The notes below the pieces were generated by a model. The model worked only from the letters and a program-made list of their open reading frames with translations. It did not search any database and was not told where the DNA came from. Source: JAGVSV01 sp040766135 (GTDB lineage Bacteria; Bacillota; Clostridia; Christensenellales; Aristaeellaceae). Taken from it: a DNA stretch of 64,000 nucleotides. A program made the position numbers and the translations under genes. Below, piece by piece: positions 43,614 to 50,880 of this stretch. The stretch spans positions 1 through 64,000 of the forward strand of contig JAXGRA010000012.1 of the NCBI GenBank assembly GCA_040766135.1, in the 5' to 3' direction. Numbering within the stretch: position 1 is the first letter of the stretch; every line of letters begins with the position of its first letter.

Positions 43614-43651
43614 GTCGCCCGATTGAATTTTTTCGGGCGACTTTTGTTTTT
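43614..43651 (+). terminator. Terminator after the small protein gene
   Basis: GTCGCCCG/CGGGCGAC with a 12-base loop, then TTTTGTTTTT. Confidence 0.88.
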
Positions 43652-43672
43652 GAAATACAGGAGATATTGATC

Positions 43673-43918
43673 ATGACTGCTGTGAATGAAATTAAGCGCA
43701 GAATTCAAAGGCTTTTCCACATGAATCCGACAATTCATATAGATGTTTCTATAAACCGCCCAAAAGTAAGGATTACAAATCAAGAAGCAGTATTAAAAGG
43801 AGTTTATTCAAATGTTTTTCAAATAGAAACACAAGGAAAACTCTATACCATACAATACGTAGATGTCCTAACAAAAAACATCAAGATAGCCGAAATTCAA
43901 AAAGAAACTCTTATTTGA
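43673..43918 (+). CDS. Veg-family protein
   Basis: 81 residues with the pattern of the Firmicutes Veg protein: IKRRIQRLFHMNPTIHIDV at the N-terminus, then VLKGVYSNVFQIE (Veg: VLEETYPSVFVVE) and YVDVLTKNIKI (Veg: YADVLTETVEV). Veg stimulates biofilm genes in Bacillus subtilis. This copy is divergent and AT-rich: the usual glycine/arginine-rich GRRK segment is replaced by NRPKVRI, so it may be a second, acquired paralogue. AGGAGA lies eight bases before the ATG. Confidence 0.75.
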   Translation: MTAVNEIKRRIQRLFHMNPTIHIDVSINRPKVRITNQEAVLKGVYSNVFQIETQGKLYTIQYVDVLTKNIKIAEIQKETLI

Positions 43919-44251
43919 AGACCTTATAATTATTTTACTTAAGCAATAAATAGATACTCCAGTTTTAAAAGTTGGAAACACCGTCAGGATGATAGCATCC
44001 GTTATACCACTGGTCAAACAGTACCTAAGTGAGTGAAAGAAAGAACACGCAAAGGTCAGTTTGCCACAATCAATATACCATTCTTAAAAACACTTCGGAA
44101 TCGCTGGGCTTCTGATGGGATGCGTTGGTAAGATCTGTGGGCGCACAACATTCGCATCGTTGAGGTCAGCCATTTGAATCCGCTATGCTGCACAGGTGCG
44201 CCTGTGCAGGGGATTTCCTTTCGTCCTGCACAGTCCCCCCCTGCCTTATCC
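43919..44251. other. Intergenic region with an interrupted open frame and a hairpin
   Basis: About 330 bases before the uronate operon promoter. A forward frame at about 43957-44130 reads DDSIRYTTGQTVPK, stop (TGA), VKERTRKGQFATINIPFLKT and looks like a decayed gene with an in-frame stop; family not recognised. CTGCACAGG/CCTGTGCAG (44188-44209, 4-base loop) is a perfect 9-bp hairpin or operator just upstream of the operon promoter. Confidence 0.4.
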
Positions 44252-44300
44252 TTGCAATTTCCCCCACTCTATGCTATCCTACCTGTAAGACAGCCTTACA
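44252..44300 (+). promoter_or_regulatory. Promoter and likely GntR operator of the uronate operon
   Basis: TTGCAA (44252-44257), exact 17-base spacer, TATCCT (44275-44280). TGTAAG-ACAGC-CTTACA (44284-44300) is a perfect inverted repeat over the expected transcription start, a natural site for the FadR-type regulator encoded second in the operon. Confidence 0.65.
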
Positions 44301-44333
44301 CCTAAGGCAAAACAAACAGAGAGGAGGGAACGC

Positions 44334-44660
44334 ATGGCGAAGTTTCATATGGCCGATGAGGCCGCGTTTCAAGAGGTAGATCCGGGCGTGTTCCGGCGGG
44401 TGCGCACCCACACGGACAACCTGATGATGGTAGAGATCAAATTCAACAAAGATGCTGTGGGCAGCGAGCATACGCACCCGCACGAGCAGCAAACCTATAT
44501 TCTGGAGGGGCGCTTCCGTTTCTCCAACGATGGAGAGACGCGCGAAGTGGGCCCCGGCGATACCATTTGCTTTGCGCCCAATGTGAAGCATGGCACGGTG
44601 TGCTTGGAAGCGGGACGCCTGATAGACGTATTCAGCCCTGCGCGCAAGGATTTCCTGTGA
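44334..44660 (+). CDS. kdgF: Cupin enzyme KdgF, unsaturated uronate linearisation
   Basis: A 108-residue single-domain cupin. Metal ligands H46, H48, Q53 and H86 sit at the positions known for KdgF, which opens 4,5-unsaturated monouronates from pectin or alginate into 5-keto-4-deoxyuronate. The next enzyme genes, kduI, kduD, kdgA and kdgK, process exactly that product, so the assignment is strong by context. First gene of the operon, with GAGGAGGG before the ATG. Its TGA overlaps an ATG of the regulator frame (TGATG). Confidence 0.9.
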   Translation: MAKFHMADEAAFQEVDPGVFRRVRTHTDNLMMVEIKFNKDAVGSEHTHPHEQQTYILEGRFRFSNDGETREVGPGDTICFAPNVKHGTVCLEAGRLIDVFSPARKDFL

Positions 44661-44674
44661 TGAAAGGATTTCCC

Positions 44675-45379
44675 ATGCCCACGGCGCTGGAAGGCGCGCA
44701 CCTGTATGAGCAGGTGGCCGACCGCTTAGAACAGCAGATTTTGAGCCACCCGGACACAGTGGGCACCAAGCTGCCCTCCGAGCAGGAGTTGGCCCACGGT
44801 TTTTCGGTCAGCCGCCCGGTGGTACGCGAGGCGCTCAAGCTGCTCAAGGAGCGGCAATTGGTCACTGTGCGCAACGGCGAGGGCGTCTTTGTGGAAAAGC
44901 CCGGCGCCCAATCGCTGGCCAAGATGCTCTCCCGCGTGATGACGATGGAGCGCGTTGACCCCCGGCAGGTGTACGAGCTGCGCCTGATCTTGGAGCCTGC
45001 GGCCTGCCAGATGGCGGCCGAGCGCGTCACGCAGGAGGATTTGGACGGCCTGCGCGCGCTGCTGGAGGACACGCAGCGGGACAAGGCCGACCATGCCGCG
45101 CGCGTGGAAAACGACTTTGCCTTCCATCTGGCCATCGCCAACCTGTCGGGCAACCGGCTGATTGCCTACATCCTGACCGCCATCAAGGATTTGTTCTGCG
45201 CGTTGATTGAGCCTGCAATACTGTCCCCCCAGGGCAGCGCACGGGGCATTCAATTCCACGGGCGCATCATTGAAGCGCTGGCCAGCGGCGACGGCGAAGC
45301 CGCGCGCGAAACCATGCGCACACACCTGACCGCCTGCAAAGGCGATTACAAACTGTCACCCAAGAAAACCAAAATATAA
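44675..45379 (+). CDS. GntR family regulator, FadR subfamily
   Basis: A 234-residue regulator: winged helix about 8-75 (LPSEQELAHGFSVSRPVVRE) and an all-helical FCD ligand domain about 95-220 (YELRLILEPAACQMAAERV, NDFAFHLAIANLSGNRL, FHGRIIEALASGDGEAAR) with the metal-binding D/H residues of the family. The start at 44675 has AAAGGA six bases before it; an overlapping ATG at 44660 is possible. It is embedded between kdgF and kduI and probably represses the operon until a uronate or KDG-type intermediate binds. Confidence 0.93.
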   Translation: MPTALEGAHLYEQVADRLEQQILSHPDTVGTKLPSEQELAHGFSVSRPVVREALKLLKERQLVTVRNGEGVFVEKPGAQSLAKMLSRVMTMERVDPRQVYELRLILEPAACQMAAERVTQEDLDGLRALLEDTQRDKADHAARVENDFAFHLAIANLSGNRLIAYILTAIKDLFCALIEPAILSPQGSARGIQFHGRIIEALASGDGEAARETMRTHLTACKGDYKLSPKKTKI

Positions 45380-45390
45380 GGAGGAACATC

Positions 45391-46233
45391 ATGGACATTC
45401 GCTATTCCTGCCACCCGAACGATTTCAAGCGCTACACCACCGAGGAAACCCGCAAGGAATTCCTGATTGAAACGCTGTTTACCCCGGATACGCTGCACTG
45501 CGTATACAGCCATGTGGACCGCATGGTGACGCTGGGCGCTATGCCTGTCAAGGGCAAGGTGTCCATCGACCAGGGCATTGACGTATGGGCCAACTTTGGC
45601 ACCGATTACTTCCTGGAGCGTCGCGAAGTGGGCATCTTCAACGTGGGCGGCCCCGGCACCATCACGGTGGACGGCACCGAATATCCTCTGGATTTCAAGG
45701 ATTGCCTGTACATCACCCGCGGCGCCAAGGACGTGCAGTTTGCAAGCCTTCACGCCGACAACCCGGCCAAGTACTACATGGTATCCGCACCTGCGCACCG
45801 CAGCTACGAGACCAAGCTGCTCAAGATCGAAGACGCCGCCAAGAAGCCGATGGGCAGCCTGGAAACCAGCAACAAGCGCGTCATCAACCAGTTCATCCAT
45901 CCCGACGTGCTGGAAACCTGCCAGCTGTCCATGGGCATGACGGTGCTGGAGCCCGGCAGCGTATGGAACACCATGCCCGCCCACACGCATGAGCGCCGCA
46001 TGGAAGTGTACTTCTACTTTGAGGTGCCCAAGGACAACGTGGTGTTCCACATGATGGGCCAGCCGCAGGAAACCCGCCATGTCGTGATGCAGAACGAGCA
46101 GGCCATCATCGGCCCCAGCTGGTCCATCCACGCCGGCGCCGGCACGGGCAGCTACACCTTCATCTGGGCCATGGGCGGCGAAAACCAGGCCTTTGATGAC
46201 ATGGACGTTATCGCCACGACGGACTTGAAATAA
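45391..46233 (+). CDS. kduI: 5-dehydro-4-deoxy-D-glucuronate isomerase
   Basis: A 280-residue KduI: converts 5-keto-4-deoxyuronate to 3-deoxy-D-glycero-2,5-hexodiulosonate (EC 5.3.1.17) in the cytoplasm. Double cupin fold; the zinc ligands H198, H200, E205 and H247 (PAHTHERRME, SWSIHAGAG) are exactly those of the E. coli enzyme shifted by two. Length is standard. AAGGAGGA precedes the ATG. Third gene of the operon. Confidence 0.97.
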   Translation: MDIRYSCHPNDFKRYTTEETRKEFLIETLFTPDTLHCVYSHVDRMVTLGAMPVKGKVSIDQGIDVWANFGTDYFLERREVGIFNVGGPGTITVDGTEYPLDFKDCLYITRGAKDVQFASLHADNPAKYYMVSAPAHRSYETKLLKIEDAAKKPMGSLETSNKRVINQFIHPDVLETCQLSMGMTVLEPGSVWNTMPAHTHERRMEVYFYFEVPKDNVVFHMMGQPQETRHVVMQNEQAIIGPSWSIHAGAGTGSYTFIWAMGGENQAFDDMDVIATTDLK

Positions 46234-46243
46234 GGAGCGGCAC

Positions 46244-47044
46244 ATGTTTGATATGAATGCATTTTCCCTGACCGGCAAGGTAGCGCTGGTCACCGGCGGC
46301 AGCTATGGCATCGGGTATGCCATGGCCACCGCCCTGCACAAGGCAGGGGCCACCATCGTGTTTAACGACCTGAACCAGGAGCTGGTGGACAAAGGCCTGG
46401 CCAGCTACAAGCAGGACGGCATCCCCGCCCGCGGCTATGTATGCGACGTCACCGATGAAAAAGCGGTGCAGGCGCTGGTAGCCCAGATTGAAAAGGACGT
46501 AGGCGTCATTGACATTCTGGTCAACAACGCCGGCATCATCAAGCGCATCCCCATGCACGAGATGAGCGCCGAGGACTTCCGCAAGGTCATTGATGTAGAC
46601 CTGAACGGCCCGTTCATCTGCGCCAAGGCCGTCATCCCCGCGATGATCAAAAAGGGCGCAGGCAAGATCATCAACGTATGCTCCATGATGAGCGAGCTGG
46701 GCCGTGAGACGGTGTCGGCGTATGCAGCGGCCAAGGGCGGCCTGAAGATGCTTACGCGCAACATCTGCTCGGAATATGGCGAGCACAACATCCAGTGCAA
46801 CGGCATCGGCCCGGGCTACATCGAAACGCCACAGACCGCGCCGCTGCGCGAAAAGCAGGCCGATGGCAGCCGCCATCCGTTTGACCAGTTCATCATCTCC
46901 AAGACGCCGGCCGCGCGCTGGGGCACCACTCAGGACCTGATGGGGCCCACGGTGTTTTTGGCCAGCCGCGCCAGCGACTTTGTCAACGGCCACATCCTGT
47001 ATGTGGACGGCGGCATCTTAGCCTACATCGGCAAGCAGCCGTAA
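46244..47044 (+). CDS. kduD: 2-dehydro-3-deoxy-D-gluconate 5-dehydrogenase (SDR)
   Basis: A 266-residue SDR with TGGSYGIG (residues 17-24), NNAG, catalytic serine in NVCSMMSE and YAAAK. In this position it reduces the KduI product to 2-keto-3-deoxygluconate. Gluconate 5-dehydrogenase is the close alternative by sequence alone; the operon decides for KduD. The protein ends in the usual VNGHILYVDGGILAYIGKQP, of which the last residues are typical of this subgroup. AAGGAG precedes the ATG. Confidence 0.94.
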   Translation: MFDMNAFSLTGKVALVTGGSYGIGYAMATALHKAGATIVFNDLNQELVDKGLASYKQDGIPARGYVCDVTDEKAVQALVAQIEKDVGVIDILVNNAGIIKRIPMHEMSAEDFRKVIDVDLNGPFICAKAVIPAMIKKGAGKIINVCSMMSELGRETVSAYAAAKGGLKMLTRNICSEYGEHNIQCNGIGPGYIETPQTAPLREKQADGSRHPFDQFIISKTPAARWGTTQDLMGPTVFLASRASDFVNGHILYVDGGILAYIGKQP

Positions 47045-47059
47045 CGGGGAGGGCTTCAC

Positions 47060-48010
47060 ATGTTGGATCAATTGGCACTGGCCGGGCTGATACCGGTCAT
47101 TAAAGTCAATGATGCCCAGGACGCCGTGCCGCTGTGCAAGGTGCTGCAGGACGGCGGGCTGCCGGTGGCGGAAATCACATTCCGCACCGCAGCCGCCGAG
47201 GAAGCCATCCGGCTGGTGCACGAGCAGGTGCCCGACGTATTGTTGGGCGCCGGCACCGTGCTCACCCCGGAACAGGCCGACCGCGCCTGGGCCGCGGGCG
47301 CGCGATATATCGTATCGCCAGGATTTAACCCGCGCGTGGTCAGGCACTGCTTAGATAAGGGCTATCCCATTTTGCCCGGCTGTTCGTCGCCCAGCGACAT
47401 CGAGCAGGCGCTAGAAATGGGCCTGTCCGCCGTTAAAATATTCCCCGCCGGTGCGCTGGGCGGCATTGCCACCATCAAGGCGCTGGCCGGCCCCTACCCG
47501 CAGATGCACTATGTGCCCACCGGCGGCGTGAACGCCAACAACCTGATGGATTACCTGAACTTTCCCAAGGTACTGGCCTGCGGGGGCAGCTGGATGGTGC
47601 CGCAGGATGCGGTGGGCGCAAAGGACTGGGGCAAAATCCAGGCATTGGCCGCCCAGGCCGTTGACCTGATGTTAGGCTTCAACATCGTGCACATCGGCAT
47701 CAACAACCCCGATGCGCAGGCAGCGAAAACGGCGGCCGACCGCCTGTCGCAGCTGTTCCACTGGCCCATCAAGGAGGGCACCAACTACTTTGTGGGCACC
47801 GGGATTGAACTGATGAAAGCGCCAGGCCGCGGTACCCACGGGCATGTAGCCATCGGCACCCCCAACGTGGAACGCGCCAAATGGCACCTGGAAAAACGCG
47901 GGTTTGTCTTTGACGACAGCACCGCGCGCAGAGGAGCGGACGACAAGCTGACGTTTATCTATGTACAGGATGAGATGGCAGGCTTCGCATTTCATCTGAT
48001 CCAGAAGTAA
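47060..48010 (+). CDS. kdgA: KDPG/KHG aldolase fused to a VOC domain
   Basis: A 316-residue fusion. Residues 1-203 form a class I 2-keto-3-deoxy-6-phosphogluconate aldolase (E38 in AEITFRT, Schiff-base K126 in AVKIFPA, LLGAGTVL, PTGGVN), which splits KDPG to pyruvate and glyceraldehyde 3-phosphate. Residues about 208-316 are a VOC (glyoxalase-fold) domain (IVHIGINNPDA, ATGELM-type GTGIELMKAPGRG, GHVAIGTPNVERAKWHLEKR). The added domain roughly adds half to the usual ~210-residue aldolase. Such fusions occur in Firmicutes; the role of the second domain is not established. GGGGAGGG precedes the ATG. Confidence 0.93.
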   Translation: MLDQLALAGLIPVIKVNDAQDAVPLCKVLQDGGLPVAEITFRTAAAEEAIRLVHEQVPDVLLGAGTVLTPEQADRAWAAGARYIVSPGFNPRVVRHCLDKGYPILPGCSSPSDIEQALEMGLSAVKIFPAGALGGIATIKALAGPYPQMHYVPTGGVNANNLMDYLNFPKVLACGGSWMVPQDAVGAKDWGKIQALAAQAVDLMLGFNIVHIGINNPDAQAAKTAADRLSQLFHWPIKEGTNYFVGTGIELMKAPGRGTHGHVAIGTPNVERAKWHLEKRGFVFDDSTARRGADDKLTFIYVQDEMAGFAFHLIQK

Positions 48011-48022
48011 GGAGGCATACGC

Positions 48023-49057
48023 TTGAAACAAGTAGTCACCTTTGGCGAGGTCATGCTGCGCCTCAAATCCCCCGGCGTGGAGCGTCTGCTGCAGACGCCC
48101 ACCTTGGAAGCCACCTTTGGCGGAGGCGAGGCCAACGTGGCCGTATCGCTGGCCAACTATGGGGTGGACAGCGCGTTTGTCACGCTGCTGCCCGACAATG
48201 TGTTGACCGATGCCTGCCTGCGCGAGCTGCGCGGCTTGGGCGTGGACACGCGCCACGTTCAGCGTGCACCCGGTCGCATGGGCATCTATTTCTTAGAAAC
48301 CGGCGCCGTGCAGCGCCCCAGCAAGGTGGTGTATGACCGTGAAGGCAGCGCCATTTCGCAGGCCAAGCCCGGCGACATCCCCTGGGACAAGGTGTTTGAA
48401 AACGCCGGATGGTTCCACATCACCGGCATCACGCCGGCCATCTCCCAAAGCGCCGCCGATGTAGCCATTGAGGCCGTAAAGGCCGCGCAAAAGCACGGCG
48501 TTACCGTCAGTTGCGACCTGAACTTCCGCAAAAACCTGTGGAAATACGGCAAAACCGCACAGCAGGTGATGCCGGAGCTGGTCAAGCACACCGATGTCAT
48601 CGTCGCCAACGAGGAGGACTGCCAGAAATCGCTGGGGCTGCACGCCGACAGCGTGCACGCCGTGGAAAAGGGTGAGCTGGACGCCGCGCAATATCAGCGC
48701 ACGGCTAAGTTGTTGATGAACACCTACCCCAATGTATCCAAGGTAGCCATCACCATGCGCGAAAGCTACTCCGCCGATCACAATGGCTGGAGCGCCTGCC
48801 TGACCACGCGCGACGGCTTCTACGTCAGCCGCCGGTATGACATCACCGACATCGTAGACCGCGTGGGCGGCGGCGACAGCTTCGCCGGCGGCCTGATCTA
48901 CGGCCTGAACCACCTGGACGGTCCGCAGCAAGCGCTGGAGTTTGCCGTGGCGGCCTCGTGCCTGAAGCACACCATCCACGGCGACTACAACCGCGTGACG
49001 GTAGCCGAAGTGCAGGCGCTGGCCAAGGGATCGGGTTCCGGGCGGGTGGAGAGGTAA
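48023..49057 (+). CDS. kdgK: 2-keto-3-deoxygluconate kinase (PfkB family)
   Basis: A 344-residue PfkB sugar kinase starting at TTG 48023, with AAGGAGG eight bases upstream. N-terminal FGEVMLRL and FGGGEANVAVSLANYG form the substrate side; DRVGGGDSFAGG carries the catalytic aspartate near the C-terminus. In this operon it phosphorylates KDG to KDPG, the substrate of the aldolase just upstream. The operon thereby contains a full path from unsaturated monouronate to pyruvate and glyceraldehyde 3-phosphate. Confidence 0.95.
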   Translation: MKQVVTFGEVMLRLKSPGVERLLQTPTLEATFGGGEANVAVSLANYGVDSAFVTLLPDNVLTDACLRELRGLGVDTRHVQRAPGRMGIYFLETGAVQRPSKVVYDREGSAISQAKPGDIPWDKVFENAGWFHITGITPAISQSAADVAIEAVKAAQKHGVTVSCDLNFRKNLWKYGKTAQQVMPELVKHTDVIVANEEDCQKSLGLHADSVHAVEKGELDAAQYQRTAKLLMNTYPNVSKVAITMRESYSADHNGWSACLTTRDGFYVSRRYDITDIVDRVGGGDSFAGGLIYGLNHLDGPQQALEFAVAASCLKHTIHGDYNRVTVAEVQALAKGSGSGRVER

Positions 49058-49114
49058 GAGGAACATCGGTTAGCAACCAAGCACATAAACAGGCATTATG
49101 CCTGGCAGACTGCA

Positions 49115-49151
49115 AACAAAGTCCCGGCGATGAAAGCTGGGCTTTGTTTTA
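49115..49151 (+). terminator. Terminator of the uronate operon
   Basis: AACAAAG (49115-49121) pairs with CTTTGTT (49142-49148), extended inward by CC/GG, and is followed by TTAT. A second small palindrome CAGGCA-TTA-TGCCTG lies just before it (49090-49104). Confidence 0.7.
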
Positions 49152-49158
49152 TGTGCGA

Positions 49159-49187
49159 TTGACATGCCGCAGCATGGGCATTACGAT
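49159..49187 (+). promoter_or_regulatory. Promoter of the methyltransferase gene
   Basis: TTGACA (49159-49164), 17-base spacer, TACGAT (49182-49187); the resulting leader would be about 135 bases long. Confidence 0.6.
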
Positions 49188-49268
49188 AGGTCAAGCTACG
49201 GGAAAGGGGTGTTTTACATGAGGCAGATTCAATCAATGGAACACATTATCACAGGGAGGATGACCTCA

Positions 49269-49330
49269 GCCTGATATAGGCTGTTTTGCCATCAGGCGGG
49301 TGTGTCCTCTCACACGAAAACGGAGGACAT
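49269..49330 (+). promoter_or_regulatory. Leader hairpins that can hide the ribosome site
   Basis: GCCTGAT/ATCAGGC (49269-49297) is followed by GTGTG-TCCTCT-CACAC. The same GTCCTC can instead pair with GAGGAC, which is the ribosome binding site of the methyltransferase gene. The two pairings exclude each other, a layout for translational control. Confidence 0.35.
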
Positions 49331-50137
49331 ATGTCATACAACTGGATAAGTCCCGAAAACTATACCATGGACACCCTGCTGTACTTTGACCGATGGGTGT
49401 TGCGCTATCTGTTCAACAACCAGCCAAACGAAAAGGATCACATGGCCTATCAGTCTTTGGTGGGCAGGGCTCTGTGGCGCTATCCTTATGTGGCGGATTT
49501 CTGCCGCCACAAAGCGCCGGAGTGCGCTTCCTATGTGGATGCAGCGCTGGCGCTGGTGCCGCACGACCTGGACGACCAGGCCGCCCGTCAGGCGGAAACC
49601 GACTTTCTTGGATACCACGAAACCTTTGTCGTCTATGCCTGGCCAGAGGTGATGGAGCAGGTAAACTACATCGCCGATTGGGATCGCAAATGGCTGGATG
49701 AGTTGATTGACCTCACCGGCATGGTGGTGCTGGATGTGGGCGCGGGCACCGGCCGCCTGGCCTTTGCCGCCGCCCGGGACGCCTTGCGCGTGTACGCCAG
49801 CGAACCCTGTGACCGCCTGCGCGAGTATATGCGCGACCAGATTGTTTACAACATCACAAACATGAAGGTGCTGGACGGCACCGTCACCTGCCTGCCCTAT
49901 GAGGACGCAACCTTTGACGCCGTGCTGTCAGGCCATGTGGTGGGAGATGACTATGAGAGTGAGCTGGCCGAGATGCGCCGTGTAACCAAACCCGGCGGCT
50001 GGCTGATCATCTGCAACGGCGATGATGAGTTCCAGCGCAAGCGTCCGGATCCCGAACTGACCCGCCGCGGATTCGAGGCTTTCTGCCACGAAAGCCCCTC
50101 CGGCGGCATCATCTACAACTACCGTCTGCGCGTGTAG
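49331..50137 (+). CDS. Class I SAM-dependent methyltransferase
   Basis: A 268-residue protein. The methyltransferase domain is at about 125-230: motif I VLDVGAGTGRLAF, acidic motif YASEPCD, then DATFDAVLSGHVVGDD and GGWLIICNG, the pattern of methyltransf_11-type enzymes. The N-terminal ~120 residues are helical and specific to this protein. Start at 49331 with GGAGG seven to eight bases before it. Substrate unknown; the neighbours (uronate operon, DNA glycosylase) do not help. It has its own promoter and a potentially regulatory leader. Confidence 0.88.
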   Translation: MSYNWISPENYTMDTLLYFDRWVLRYLFNNQPNEKDHMAYQSLVGRALWRYPYVADFCRHKAPECASYVDAALALVPHDLDDQAARQAETDFLGYHETFVVYAWPEVMEQVNYIADWDRKWLDELIDLTGMVVLDVGAGTGRLAFAAARDALRVYASEPCDRLREYMRDQIVYNITNMKVLDGTVTCLPYEDATFDAVLSGHVVGDDYESELAEMRRVTKPGGWLIICNGDDEFQRKRPDPELTRRGFEAFCHESPSGGIIYNYRLRV

Positions 50138-50238
50138 CACAGAAACGTACCGGGGCCGCTTGTTTGAGCGTCCCCGGTGTTTTGTATTCATATAGCGTAG
50201 TTATAAAATCAGCAACACGGACAAAAACTTCTGTATGT

Positions 50239-50751
50239 TCATACTGTTTCTCTTTGCTCCACAGCCTGACGCACCACGCGCCAGGCCTCTGTCAGCCTGT
50301 CCGCATCCCAGGCCGCATTGGCCGGGCTGGTGGACGGCAGCACGGTAAACGGAAGCCCCGCCCGTTCGGCCTGCGGCTGGGCATACCGCGCCGCAGTGCG
50401 GCCATTCAAAAACACATGCCCGATGCGGCTGTTTTCTATCAACGGTGTCAAATCCTGCGGCACCGCCTGCCGGATGGCGGCATCGGCCGAACCGCGAATT
50501 TCGCAGGCCTGCAGTGCATCCCACAGCGCAATGTGATGCGCCAGCAGCCACTGCTTTCGTCCCGCAATATCGTCCGGCACATCCTCCCCCCACACCCTGC
50601 CCAGCACCTGCCAGAAACGGTTGCGTGGGTTGCCATAATAAAAGGCATTCTGGCGGGACAGCACCGAAGGAAAACTGCCCAGCACCAGCACCCGGCAATG
50701 CCTGTCCCACACCGGTTCAAAGGGATGTACGTGCGCCGCATGCTGTGCCAA
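50239..50751 (-). CDS. DNA-deoxyinosine (hypoxanthine) glycosylase, UDG superfamily
   Basis: A 170-residue DNA repair enzyme. The family 6 uracil-DNA-glycosylase-like motif is clear near the N-terminus: VLVLGSFPSVLSR followed by FYYGNPRNRFWQVLG; the second motif is LPSTSPANAAW near the C-terminus. Enzymes of this branch remove hypoxanthine from DNA. It starts at TTG 50751 with GGAGGA upstream; there is no in-frame ATG nearby. Single gene. Confidence 0.88.
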   Translation of the reverse strand: MAQHAAHVHPFEPVWDRHCRVLVLGSFPSVLSRQNAFYYGNPRNRFWQVLGRVWGEDVPDDIAGRKQWLLAHHIALWDALQACEIRGSADAAIRQAVPQDLTPLIENSRIGHVFLNGRTAARYAQPQAERAGLPFTVLPSTSPANAAWDADRLTEAWRVVRQAVEQRETV

Positions 50752-50831
50752 TGTGTTCCTCCTGTGTTTTTCTATACACCATTATATCAGAATTGCACCA
50801 GAACAAGCCAAGGCATACCATGTCAACAACA

Positions 50832-50863
50832 ACACCTCCCCAAGTACGTGTCTGGGGAGGTGT
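50832..50863. terminator. Hairpin after rhaA
   Basis: ACACCTCCCCA/TGGGGAGGTGT, an 11-bp perfect stem with a 10-base loop, 17 bases past the rhaA stop on the minus strand; T-rich sequence follows only loosely. Confidence 0.65.
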
Positions 50864-50880
50864 CGATTATGTTTCAGTGA

